Assembly (NCBI RefSeq): GCF_001641265.1
Contig: NW_020167543.1
Location: 273,501 to 337,500, forward strand
Direction: 5' to 3'
DNA: 64,000 nt
Source of the DNA: Pseudogymnoascus destructans
Taxonomy: Eukaryota; Ascomycota; Leotiomycetes; Thelebolales; Thelebolaceae
The position numbers were made by a program, and so were the translations under genes. Each line of letters begins with the position of its first letter. Position 1 is the first letter of the stretch. Shown here piece after piece: positions 22,851 to 34,225 of the stretch. The notes under the pieces are model-generated. The model worked only from the letters and a program-made list of their open reading frames with translations. It had not been told where the DNA came from and searched no databases.

Positions 22851-23333
22851 ATGAAGCCTCTGCTAAGGCTTGTGGAGGAGATACGTCATGGTATCCCAAG
22901 CCACTATCACGTGGATCTCGAAAATCGTCTAGCTATAGCGTGGGGGGAACGGAAACGCAAACGGTTCGACATTAAACCACGGTCCAGAGGTGAAAATTTA
23001 GTGGCGACTCGAGAAAACCGTGCGCGTATCATTTACTTGCAAGCTCAAGATGAGGACTGCCTCCTCTTCCTGGCCTTCATTTTGGCATACTCTCCTAGGT
23101 CATGTGTGGATTTTAAAACCACGGAATTCGTAGAGCTTCATGATTATGCGTTGGACAACAAACAGCAAAGGGCGAGTCCTGAGCCTGAGAAGTTACTTAA
23201 AACCATGGCTATCAGGAGAGGTTTCAACCAGAACCTCCACTATTTAAACTACATGCAGAGGATGTTTCCTGAAGGTTTTGTTAATACCATATTGTGTTTT
23301 CTCTTAGTATCCGCCACATTTGCTGGATCATAA
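22851..23333 (+). CDS. Hypothetical protein, 160 aa
   Basis: An uninterrupted frame with an ATG (MKPLLRLVEEI) after an AT-rich flank. It carries RIIYLQAQDEDCLLFLAF, a possible hydrophobic helix at residues about 67-80, and a C-terminal hydrophobic end (ILCFLLVSATFAGS). I recognise no family. It lies among decayed genes, so it may be a fragment or chance ORF. Confidence 0.3.
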   Translation: MKPLLRLVEEIRHGIPSHYHVDLENRLAIAWGERKRKRFDIKPRSRGENLVATRENRARIIYLQAQDEDCLLFLAFILAYSPRSCVDFKTTEFVELHDYALDNKQQRASPEPEKLLKTMAIRRGFNQNLHYLNYMQRMFPEGFVNTILCFLLVSATFAGS

Positions 23334-26048
23334 ATCATGATCTCCTCGCCGTTACCCGTCAACCATCTTGTGTCTTCTGCTTCCTCAAAAAAAAATTAGG
23401 CTAATACTCCAGTACTCCTTGACTTGCTTTCTCTCCACGCTAGATATGACAATATTAGCTTTTGATATGCACCTGACTCGGGCACTAACGGACCTTTTGC
23501 GCACATGATGAACGGCTGTGTGATATTGTGTTGCTCAAGCTCCCTCAAGTGTGCCTGAAGATAAATGGGAGATCGTGAGTCCGTCTTGGTTCGTTTGAGA
23601 CTGATATATACAAGCCAGATGCTACTGGTCTGCTAGAGGAGAAGTCGAAGATATACGACCGCCTTGAAGGGTCTGATATTGCCTCTCTAGCGACCTCAGA
23701 TGCGGTTGCTCCAAAGCTTTGTTAATAAGCGATATGTTGTGGTGTACAGGTGAAGAAGGGCGATGAGAAGCGGCCTGCACCCTGATAGAATTTGTCGCGC
23801 TCAATATGCGAAATGATGGAGAGGAAACCCGCGGCAACAGCGACACGGAAACAAGAATCTAGTGAATTATTTGGCGGGCTCGACTTGTGAGAAAAACGAT
23901 GGCGAGACAGCGTCCCTCGGGGTAGTGTGGATTGAGGGCTAATGGCGACACTGGTCAGATTGGATCAAAGTCATCCTTGTCGCTCGGGAGAGTACTTGGA
24001 TGATGCCTGGTCGCGATGCGAGGATGAGGCTATTTATTTGAGGGAAGAAACTCGCTGTCTGCGGGGCCCAAGTGGTGGGGCTTGACGCCATGTGATTTGC
24101 TCGGCAATCCGACACTGACCGAAAACACCTGCAGTCAGGCAGTTAGGCTGCAATGCCTTTGTACGATGAATGCCTTCAGGCTGAAAGAGCTTTGACGACC
24201 TCACGAAACACAAAGAATAAAATATTTGAAACCCAGTAAAATCAATCGCTTCAGTTGCTCTCTCTTGATCGAACGAAATAGCGTGGACTCATGCGCATCG
24301 TCCCACAGTATATAAGTGCCATGACATCAACGTGGCGTGGCATCAAACGACGGTGTGGCCAACAGACTCCGCCAGCATACCACAGCGTATCGAAGCTGCA
24401 GCCACACATGTCAAGGTCACGATTGTGGCAGTATACAACAAAAGTTGACGGGACATAGCACCTCAATACTCATGAACACTAGACACAGTACATGTGTTTG
24501 GCTCTCAAGGTCAACGTCTACAAATCAGGACCCTACTTCGTCGTTGAATTTACACGATCATTGGAACGAGAACAAGATCGACGATGAGGGATCACCTACA
24601 AGCAATGCGGTCACATATAAAGCCAGTCTGCGCAGAGCAACACAGCAACACAGCTCAAGGAGACTTCGCAGAAATGTGCCACATGCCGTGGCGCACAGAT
24701 TCCTGGAACAAGCAGTGCCCGGTCAGCAAAACGGAAATAGCAAAGGTGAAAGCAGCCTATGATTCGCGTCAACAATACATTACGTCCCATCATGGACAGT
24801 TACCGGAATCAACGACCTGCCAACTCAAAACCGAACCTCAATGGAAGCATCGACGGTCACCAGACCCGAGATCATAGATTGCTCCGTCTTTATACGACAT
24901 CCTTGTGAGATAATTGCCGCTACAGGGCCTGATGGGGTTCGGACTTCCCATGTGCATAGATGCTAAGACTGAAGAGATCAAGGTACCCTCCAACAATGTC
25001 AAAAACATGCTCCAACATGCTCCATTTTCTCATACCAGTATGGAGGTCTATGTATAAAGGAGAAGCTGCAAAATGAGGCGACCAATATGCTGAGTGGTAT
25101 CGACTTAATGACATAGTTTACCTCTACTGGCTAGGTCGTCACCATTGGACTCGATTTCATCAAAGCAACTTAAACCGAGCTTATCCGTCGAGCGCAAGCC
25201 TCCTCCCTATGCCGACCTCCTACCTTTCTATCCTGCTCTCCTCGATTGCATTGTGTATAACTACGGCAAAGTTTTCCATTTCTGTCTGGAGACAATACCA
25301 CGAATACACTTGGAACTCTATGTCTACTACCAAAACGAAGTTATGGCTTCAGATGGCTATGTCTGTAGTTCGCAGCAGGTGATGTGACGGAAGGAAAGGT
25401 AAAGAATGTCTTGTGACAAAGTAAAAATATAGAGAGTCTTGGGGGTGATTGTACGCGTTCATGTGACTATCCTCTAGGATCATCGCGTTAACCCAGAGCC
25501 TCTAGCTATCCATGTTAAGCTGCAACTCCTATGGGCTAGTAGAGGGATTTTGTAGTGCCAAGTCTGTTGGTGTAGCTATAAGGCGGGTGAGGTATTCTAT
25601 TCTAGCTGTGCGGTTAGCAGGTGGTGCTTGCGGTCTCTAGGGCCACTAGCGGAATTTAGAGGCTGTGGTAGTCTTCCTATAGTGCATGATTTCATCATTT
25701 ATGCCGGGCATTTGAGAGTCTCTGATGACTGATTAGTAACTGGTCTAGACGATAATACCGCTTTCCGAGAGATAAATTGCTTGAAGAGTTCATAGTCCTC
25801 AGTGAGGTAGTCTTCGTTGTATTGGTAACCGGTATGCATGATTCCACGCGAAACGCCGTGGGAGTAGCCATCTTCAACAGCAAGGGCGTAGCTGTAGATG
25901 ATATTGCGAATTTATATGCGCAATCTGAGGAAAGTGCTGCGATGATCCGTCGGAGGATTGCTGGCATGAGACTTGTCGTCCTGCTCCTCTTCGGGCTTTT
26001 CAGGGACTGTCCGACCAGGATTCCGGGCGCCAGCCTTCTCTTTTACCG
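23334..26048. other. Long gene-poor region
   Basis: Short frames on both strands only, none with a recognisable domain. TGCTCCAACATGCTCC words recur near 25006-25025. A plus frame at 25777-26073 (LEEFIVLSEVVFVVLV) and its minus shadow have no family I know. The stretch is probably degenerate repeat DNA. Confidence 0.4.
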
Positions 26049-26152
26049 ACTCGGACTTTTTGGTGACTGTTAGCTTAGGTGCCCTACTCGGACTTTTTGG
26101 TGACTGTTAGCTTAGGTGCCCTAAGCTAACAGTCACCAAAAAGTCCGAGTAG
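26049..26152. repeat. 37-bp tandem duplication ending in a 33-bp perfect hairpin
   Basis: The 37-bp unit starting ACTCGGACTTTTTGGTGAC occurs at 26049-26085 and again, identical, at 26086-26122. The second copy is then mirrored: 26084-26116 and 26120-26152 are perfect 33-bp inverted arms around a 3-nt loop (TGC). Such a long perfect hairpin with a tiny loop is unusual in unselected DNA. Confidence 0.9.
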
Positions 26153-26587
26153 ACTAGACAACAGCGTAGATGAACTTTGGGAACCCATAGTGCGCACAGA
26201 AGCTTGGACGTGTCTTTCGTGCACTTAGACACAGGGGGGATAGTTAAGGTAGGTGGAGGTTGAGGAAGCATGGGAAGGATCACGGACCTTATTCCACTGT
26301 TAGGAGCTAGCCAATTACTCATTGGCAGACTGAAGATCTGGATCTTGACAGCTGATTTGGGATTGATTTCCAACTAAAATCTGGCCCTCATGTAGGCTAA
26401 AGAAAAGTCGAGTATGACGAGAAATAGGAACATAGCTCGAGGTTGAAGCATATCACCATAGTTGCAATAAAGTATATGGCGGCGTCATTGGACTGCTTCT
26501 ATTCATACCTAGTAAAACACGCTATTACCTACTTTCCTCTTACGTAGTTAAATCAGATCAAACAACTCTTCCAGCCTCAATCCCAAT
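26153..26587. other. 3' flank of the alpha/beta hydrolase gene
   Basis: No gene supported. AT-rich 3' flank. Confidence 0.4.
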
Positions 26588-27758
26588 TCACAGCCGGCTC
26601 TTCACCCACGACTTTATCATATCCGCGCTAGCTCCCAGCTCCGGCTCCGCCAACAATGTCGCCAGCAGCGGCATCTCATGCGCCTCGTCCTTTGCCGACA
26701 ACAGCTGCACGCCCGTTCTCCCCTTCGACAACGTCGCGGCAACAGCCTTCACCCCATCAATCAGAATTTCGTCCTCTCCTCCCGTGATCAGAATATCATC
26801 AACTGGAATCCCATCCCACCACTCCGCCTCCGCCAGTGCAGGCTGCGTGTAATTCGTGTTGGCATCTACCGGGTGGGGGTAAGGGGTACCCAGGAAGCTT
26901 GTCGAGCACTTAACGAGGAAACCAGGCGTCAACTCGTCTTTGCGTTCGTTAAGGGCGTATCCGGGGTTAGAGGTGGAGAAGTCGGCCCACGGGCTGATGA
27001 GGATGGCGCCGAGGAACTTCGCGCCTTCTTCGAGCGAGACAGCGGGGACGGACGGATGCGGGTGCGCGAGGTGCGAGAGCAGCGCAAGCGAGAGGTTTCC
27101 ACCTGCGGAGTCGCCGGCGAGGATGATGGAGGAGAGATCGACACGGAGGTTCGTGATGATGTGTGTAAGCAGCGCGGAGGCCTGGATGAGCTGGCGCGGG
27201 AACTGGGCACCGGGAGCGAGGTCGTAGGAGAGGAAGAGGACCGAGGGGATCTCCTCAGCTGGGACGGAGTCGCGGAGGGATTCGCGCAGAGTGTGAAGAT
27301 ACGCAAATGAGTAGGGCTCGGCGGGGACAACGTAGCCGCCGCCGTGTAGGTAGAGGATTATCTTCTTGGCGTTGCGTGGACCGATCCAGTGCGCACGGGT
27401 GCCATCCTGGAGGATCTCAGACTCGGGGGCCACCTTGTGGATTTTGCAGTAGGCGGCATAAATGTCGTCGGTGGGTGGTGCGCGGTATTGGTTTTGGTAG
27501 GGGGTGAGGCTGTCGACGAGGGCGCGGACGGCGGTGTACATCACATGCCTCTTGATGGTGGAGGGCGTTGTGGAGCGGTTTCGGAAGGGCGCGCCGAGGA
27601 GTGCAAGGATTGTTTGGGTGACTAGAGATGATGTTAGTGAGGTCTTAGTGGTGTCTGGTATACTTACGAATGCTGAGGAGCTTTGGGGTAAAGGTGAGCT
27701 TCTCGGTGAGGGGCATCTGGGCAAGAGCCGCCTGGTGGGATAGCTTGGACGACGACAT
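26588..27758 (-). CDS. Alpha/beta hydrolase-3 family esterase/lipase (HSL-like)
   Basis: Two exons on the minus strand, 27758-27668 and 27621-26588, separated by a 46-nt intron (GTAAGT ... CTCTAG), give 1125 nt (374 aa). The start ATG at 27758 gives MSSSKLSHQAALAQMPLTEK; without the first exon the protein would lack its N-terminus. The oxyanion-hole motif is YLHGGGYV and the nucleophile elbow is AGDSAGGN. A later GGEDEILIDGV supplies the likely Asp, and DEAHEMP the His of the triad. These match the hormone-sensitive-lipase-like group that hydrolyses short acyl esters. No signal peptide is seen, so it is likely intracellular. Substrate is unknown, and no biosynthetic partners lie nearby. Confidence 0.9.
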
Positions 27759-29058
27759 GGTGCAATACCTTGCGGGGATGTGATTGGCGCTAGTAATCGT
27801 CGTAGAATATGAAGTGTAATGAAAATACAGACAGGATGATTAGGTTGTTGTTAGATGAATGAAGTCTGTAATGGAGATAATTGTCATATTAACGGAAGTA
27901 CGTACGCCGAGGCTGATCGACAGCCGGGCGCAGACCGAGGTTCGTGGGTGTTAAGAGAAGAGCCTTGGCTGAACAGGACAGTGGGAAGTCACGTTGTAGA
28001 TAAATACGTAACGGTTTACATGACCTCACCTCAACTTGGGCGTAATTTCAGGCATCTACTTTTTAGACAGAACAATACACACGTTAGTCAACAGACTCTG
28101 TATTGATTACGGATGAGTTCTAGTATAGGGACACCAGTACTCCGTAGAGAAATTGGGATTTGCTGTACGGAGTAACGCTGCTCCATTTTGTAGCAGCCCT
28201 ATAAAACTAGCCGCTGTGTAGGAAATATAAAACCCTAGCAGGCTTGGCATCATAATTGCCTAATTAGGATAGTGACTGGTACACGGTAGCAGCTAGGGTT
28301 ACTATCCATAGGTAGTTGGTTAAATTGAATTAGGTTATAACGTGGTTTATCACTAAGCAGCGCACTTTGAGCGATTCCACCACCCTATCAGTTTAACACG
28401 TGTTTTATTTTGTATTTAACATGCCCTACGGCGGATGCGATGGTGCGCTGTCAACGTGGCGCGGGCGGGTAAGTTAGGCGGTGCCGCTGGGTCGGGTACC
28501 TGCGGTGTGTGTGCGGAGACAGTCTTGGTCTCATCGAGGAGCACAGGATCATCTTGGAGTGTAGGAAGCAACTCCATCCTCGGCAGTGGCATTGCAGAAC
28601 AAGTGTCACCCTCTACAAGTGTCACCCTCTAACTCGCCGCCTCTCGGCGTCGTCCTGTCACTGCCATGCACGCACTACCCAGTCAGCGTTAGTTCGCGCC
28701 GTTGTCCCTGTGTCGTTCCTGGTTGTTCGTGTTGTGCGTCCGCGATTGCGCCGGCAGGCCTTCACCTCACCTCTCGCGCCTTGTGTCCCTCTCTCCTCTC
28801 ACCCCGTCCCTTTCGTGTCTCTCACCAAGATCCTTTCGTGTCTCTCACCAGCGAACTTCTAGATGCGCGGCGATCGTCCCCTTTTGCTGGTTGTCTCGCT
28901 GGCTTTTCCGCGGTTAAGGGGGGGGAAGTGCTGTGGAGGCGTTGAGGCTTGTAGAGGGGAGGTAGAGGAGTTGGGGATGCGTGTACTGTTGTGAGCGTGC
29001 ATGTACCTTTTGTGAGGCACGACGGTCAAGAGAAAAGGGAGGAGGGAGGGGAAAGGGA
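27759..29058. other. Intergenic region
   Basis: No supported gene. GTGTCACCCTCTA occurs twice in tandem near 28604-28632, and TTTCGTGTCTCTCACCA-like words repeat near 28810-28850. Proline- or serine-rich shadow frames come from low-complexity DNA. Confidence 0.45.
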
Positions 29059-29144
29059 GGAATTGGTGGAATTGGTGGAATTGGTGGAATTGGTGGAATT
29101 GGTGGAATTGGTGGAATTGGTGGAATTGGTGGAATTGGTGGAAT
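29059..29144. repeat. (GGAATTGGT)9 minisatellite
   Basis: Nine exact copies of the 9-bp unit at 29059-29139 plus a partial copy. Being a multiple of three, it would encode Gly-Ile-Gly on the plus strand or Pro-Ile-Pro on the minus strand, but no gene context supports translation. Confidence 0.95.
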
Positions 29145-29215
29145 GATGTGGGAGTACGGTGAGAGGGTACATGCAGGACATAGATGGTACAAATGACACT
29201 ATATGCGGTACTTGT

Positions 29216-29329
29216 AAGACAAAGAAGACAAAGAAGACAAAGAAGACAAAGAAGACAAAGAAGACAAAGAAGACAAAGAAGACAAAGAAGACAAAGAAGA
29301 CAAAGAAGACAAAGAAGACAAAGAAGACA
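29216..29329. repeat. (AAGACAAAG)n minisatellite, about 12.7 copies
   Basis: A second exact 9-bp array 70 bp downstream of the GGAATTGGT array. Its purine-rich strand is the plus strand. A plus frame through it (29159-29359) would be a poly-Lys-Lys-Thr peptide and is not credible as a gene on this evidence. Confidence 0.95.
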
Positions 29330-30185
29330 TGGAAGAAGAGGGCGAAAACAGTGAGTTAATAACAGGGCGAGACATTTCTTTTTGGTTGGGCTGGCCCAGG
29401 TACGAGTGGGCCGGTGGCGGGTTGGTGTGAGTGACTGCATGTATTTTTTATATAATAGGTACCAGTACATCACCTGCGGTTGGGTGCAGACTCAGGTACT
29501 ACTAAGTTAAAGGTACTACTAAGTTAAAGTTACTTCTCGTATACTCGGTACTTCGACACACGTACAATTTACTACTGCATAATAAGTACTGCGTACCGTC
29601 TATACCAATACCAGCTTCGGTCGTCGCCTTCTCCTTCAGGCCAACTTCGTCACTCCTCCACCACCAACAACAACCAATTCACCAACCATACAATAATTAA
29701 TCCACACGACCACAGCTATCACGACTACAAACTTCTTCTTCTTCTTCATCATCATCATCAACAACAACAACAACCTCGTCGTCGACCCCTCATCGTCGAC
29801 CCATCATCAACCATCGACAGCGACCATCATCGACCGACCACCTGCGACACGAGACACCACCCGCTTGTTGACCTACTGCCCTACCAAAAACTACATAAAA
29901 AACTATACTACTACACACTACGGAGGAGAAGACCATCTGGCAGGTGCTACGTCAACCCTTTTCGCGCGTAACACCAAAACAATACAATACAATCCCCACA
30001 GAACCGGGCAGAACGCACAATATCAATCATCACGAACACCTTTCAACTGCCGACTTCAATCCAACCAAAAACGAATCCACTGACCACAAGTTGTCTCCCT
30101 CTCGTGTCGTCCGTTTCAGGCTGGAATCCACGCAAAAGCTGGTCCCGTTATAGATAACAAAAAGTTGATCAACTTTGCTCCTCAG
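29330..30185 (+). other. Probable promoter and long 5' UTR of VAC7
   Basis: Contains TACTACTAAGTTAAAG twice (near 29496-29530) and a stretch rich in CTT, CAT and CAA triplets at about 29725-29780. CA-rich triplet leaders are common before fungal regulatory genes. No coding region is supported. Confidence 0.45.
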
Positions 30186-33100
30186 ATGGACGGCGAGCAT
30201 TGGGGATCATCACCCGAGGAGACCCAGAAGAGGCGTGAGTTGTTATAGGAGAGGTAATCGATACCACACACACCGGCCCGTTCGGCTTGTAATTGCCACC
30301 GTCGCCGGGTCGAGACCGGAAGACGGCACGTCGAACACACACCACCACCACGCTGGCTGAGCCAAGTGAGGAGGACAGAATGGAGGATAAGCCGCTGAGG
30401 AATCCGAGCCAGGTGCCGGAGATGACACAGGCTACCCCGTCGAGCATGGCTTCGAAATCGGCCAATCCGTTGACGACGACGACATCACCCACACAGACAC
30501 GGAAAACCTCGCACTCCCCAGCACCAGGCACGAAGAAACTCATCAACTCACAACCACCATCGAATACAGCATCACCGAAACCCTCTCGCGAACCGTCACC
30601 AGCGAGGCCGACAGTGAGATCCGCGACGGTTAGGACAGGAAATGGCCGGAGGAAGAGCAGCCAGGAACCGAGCCCGTCACGGTCGGCTAGTGCTACGGCT
30701 GCGAATATGCCATCGAGCGCGGCGGTGCAAAGGGCGCTGTCAACGGCGAATACACCTCTTCTGAAACCCTTATCAGACACCGCCATCGTGGCACCGCAAC
30801 CACAGAAGATCACCGTCCCGACAGAACTCAAAGACGCTCCGCGATGGCCGATATCACCACGACTGAAGTCGCCGCCGCCAATCAACAGACCGACAGGCAT
30901 GGCGAGGAAGACTGACCAGGAACTGCCACCGATCAGCACGCTGCGGTTCCAGACGTCGAATGAGAGCGCACAGTCGGCGAATACGGACACGGATTATGAC
31001 GAGTCCTTAGCCATGTCTGGCATCCGCAGCCCGGGTCGCGGAGTCAGCACGAGCGCGACAACATTGGAGACTGTGCCGGAGAGCAGCCAGCCCGGCAGTC
31101 CTGGGATTAGGATGGGGCTGGAGCGCTCGCAGGAATGGAAGCAAGGAGGCTTGCCAGAAGAGCAGATCGCGATTGATAAGGCGTTTACTAAGAATATGAA
31201 GTCGTCACCCGCGGCTGCGACGACTGACAGCGGAAGCGAGAGCGGCGAGAAGAAGGGCGGGATAAAGCTGAGGCCCACAACAGGCGCGAATACCACACCG
31301 CGGCCGAATGCTGCGCAGTTGGCCAAGCAGGCTAGTTCCAGCGCTCTGGGAGGTAAAAAAGCAGCAGAAGCCTCTGCGACGAATAACATGACGGTAGAGA
31401 CCGAGACGGTCAGCTCGATTCCCCAGGTTGCTGTCGGTGGAGGGACAGGCACCGTCAACGGCAGTCTGCGCACGAAGCCCAGCTCCGAGACCATCCGCCC
31501 CAAGAAGGAGAAGCGGAAGACGACGCGCAAACCCCAATCCGTCCAGAACGGCGTTGGTGAGACTCCCGATTCCTCAAGTCATCACCGATCCCCCAAGCCG
31601 CCGCGCTTACACCACCACCCTTCTCTCCGTTCCATTTCTACGATAGCAAGTGCGCACACCCCCCCAAGTGAAAGTTCACGCCCCGCCACGGCCCTAGGCC
31701 ACCACCTCCCCCCTCCTCCTCCAGCCCCCCACTAACCCCGGGACTGTCCTCCGACTTCCGCATCCCCAGCCTCCTCACCATGGGCAGAAGACTAACGAAC
31801 CCGCCCCGCGCAGCATCCTCAAAAGCAGATATCTTCGAAGCCAAAATCGCCTCCGCAGTCGACGAAGCAAACTCCTCCGACTCCGAAGAAACATTCGTCT
31901 ACGAATCAAACCCCCCCGACCACGAACGCCCGCGCCGCTTCCACTCCCGCAGCCCCAGCACCACATCCATGGCCTCGCAATCGCAAGCTGATCTCCGCCC
32001 CGGCCCGCCGAGCCGCCTCGCGAATACACTAGATGGCTCGAATGGCCACAGCGTCGCGATGAAGAAGAGCATGAAATTCGCCTCTTCTTTCGCTCCACTC
32101 CCGCCTACCTCCGACGCCGCTACAGATGACGACGCGGCCCAGCGTGCGCTCGGCACAGGGCGTGGAACGATCCGTCATCATCATATTGGCCGCTGGGGGA
32201 GGAATAATAATACCAGTTCCCACGGCTCACTTTTTGATGCCGAGTCACCCTTTCCTCACGCCACTAAGCCGTCGAAATTCGGTAACTCGGCGTCCATGCG
32301 CCAATCCTCCCGCCCGACGAGCCCGCGCGTTGGCGCTAATGGGAGGGGGGTGAATGGGAATGGCACGGTGCGGAAGGGTGGATTCGCGCATGCATACGAT
32401 ATTGATGATGGTGCGGGGGCGGATGATGAACGAACACCCCTCATCGGGTCAGGGACACGGTCTACGCGCTCGCGACACCGCAGGAATCCACCCACGTCTT
32501 CTCAACAACGGCAGCGCAATTCTCGCTCCCCGTTCGGGGCATGTCTCATCCTCGGCGTAATGGCCGTCCTCGTCTTCTCCGGCGCCCTAGCGCTCCTTCT
32601 CGGCACCGCGCAGCCGCTCGGCGGGGTAAGGATCGCGGCGCTGAGGGATGTATTGGCGAGTAAAACGGAGCTGTTGCTTGATGTCGATGTTGTAGCTAGG
32701 AATCCGAATGTTTTCGCTGTGGGGGTGGATAAGCTGGATATTAGTGTTTATGCGAAGAGTCGGTATGCTGGAGATGAGGCGATGTATGCCCGAGCTGCTG
32801 GGGATGGAGCCGCGCTCAGATATGGGGCACGTGGCACTAGTGAAGAAGGGGGCGAGGTGGTGCACACCCGCGACTATTCGCCGTGGGATCCGTATCCGCC
32901 TCCTCCATCTGATACGCCGCTCCTATTACTTGGGCGGCTTACGAGTACGGATACTGCGCTCTCTTTTCCGGCGTCGCCGTTTAGGCACTCGGCGTCCTTG
33001 TCTACTGCTGCCCTCCGCCTACCCGATCCTGGAAATTCCACAGAGGGACGCGCAAAGTGGGAGCACATACTTAAGGGGGGACATAACTGGGAACTTATCC

Positions 33101-33231
33101 TGCAAGGTGTGGTTGAGTACCGGATTGGGTGGTTCGGAGGGTCGGGGGCGGGGAGGAAGAAGGTAGTTCCTATTGGGGGGGGTGTGGAAGTTGGAGGGGG
33201 GGGGGAAGACGGCGTGGTTTTTCTGCGGTGA
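30186..33231 (+). CDS. VAC7: Vacuolar segregation protein Vac7 (activator of PI(3,5)P2 synthesis)
   Basis: Vac7 sits in the vacuole membrane and stimulates Fab1 to make phosphatidylinositol 3,5-bisphosphate. The diagnostic segment is SSKADIFEAKIASAVDEANS, then SEETFVYESNPPD and RFHSRSPSTTS. A long disordered Ser/Pro/Thr region precedes it. One transmembrane helix (CLILGVMAVLVFSGALALLL) lies at about 32547-32606, followed by a lumenal domain with SPWDPYPPPP. The two long frames are joined by an intron I place at 31557-31813 (GTGAGA ... GCGCAG), which gives VQNG-VASSKAD in frame. The first exon is uncertain: ATG at 30186 with a GTGAGT donor near 30235, or the in-frame ATG at 30380. The end at 33231 is firm. 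Confidence 0.85.
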
Positions 33232-34225
33232 AGGGGGATGGCGCTGATGTGGATGGCGCTGGTGCGCTTCACATATATATACTTACTACTACTACTCTTT
33301 TCTTTTGTTTCTCGACCAAACCAACGACGACGAAAAACGACTTTGATGACGGGGGACGGACAAACAACGACCCCCTTGGGCATTTTTTAGATTGGGAGCG
33401 GAGTGGCGCGGGTGGGGACTCTTTTTTTTTATTGATTGATGGGATTTAGTGTTTTGTTGTTTTTCTAGTCGGGGTGATGGGGGGTTTGGAGCTTGTTTTG
33501 TTTGTTTTTGATGAGTGTGAGGATGGGGGTTGTTGGGGGGATGATATTATTAAACTACTTTTTTTTCCTTGCGTCATGGTGTGGTTGAGGAGAAAGCAGG
33601 GCGATACTGCGAGTTGTAGTTGGCGGGAGAGGTTGAGGGTAGGGTATTAAAAGGGGGTGGATGGTGAGGGGATGGGGGAAAAGTAAATGGGGTAATAGGG
33701 GGGTAGGAAAGTGGGATATGTTTGAGAACAACAATTCCTACCTACCTAACGTACAGTTACTGTAATACGGATGGAATGGATGTAATATTCATGGATTCTT
33801 CACCCTTTGACAAGATGTTGATGTTGCCCATGTTGTGTGTTGAGCTTGTGCGGGTGTGCGGGTGTGCGGGTTGAATGTTTATAACTCCCATGTACGAACA
33901 CCGCGTTATACTCTTATCATTTTAGCGGATGGTAGGGGCCGAACGCTGCAAGTTTTAGTGAAACAATTTACCCGTACGAACCAAAACAAAAGCTAGCAGC
34001 TGCACACAAAATCCTCCGTTTTTAATTAAGGTATTATGCAAAAGGCTTAAGTTATCTAAGTGGTGGTAGCTTAGTTTACCCATTTACAGATGTTTTGCTT
34101 ACTTTGCTTTCCGGTCGTCCATCATCCTCAGAATTTGGTCCGCAAGAATCAAAAAAAATGGCTACAACTCCATGACATGAAGCAAAAACATATCATTCGC
34201 AGCAGTTGTGGGATCACCCGAAACC
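33232..34225. other. 3' flank of VAC7 and spacer
   Basis: G/T-rich then AT-rich DNA with no supported gene. It probably includes the VAC7 3' UTR. Confidence 0.45.

Noticed and set aside
29059..29329. CRISPR-like array
   Set aside because: Units are 9 bp, tandem and without spacers; CRISPR arrays are not expected in a fungal nuclear genome.
28859..29473. 204-aa minus frame with Cys-Leu-Leu and Phe-His-Gln repeats
   Set aside because: It is translation of the two 9-bp minisatellites, with no flanking coding signal.
30169..30990. 273-aa minus-strand frame opposite VAC7
   Set aside because: It is antisense to the repetitive, GC-rich disordered region of VAC7 and has no domain or codon pattern of its own.
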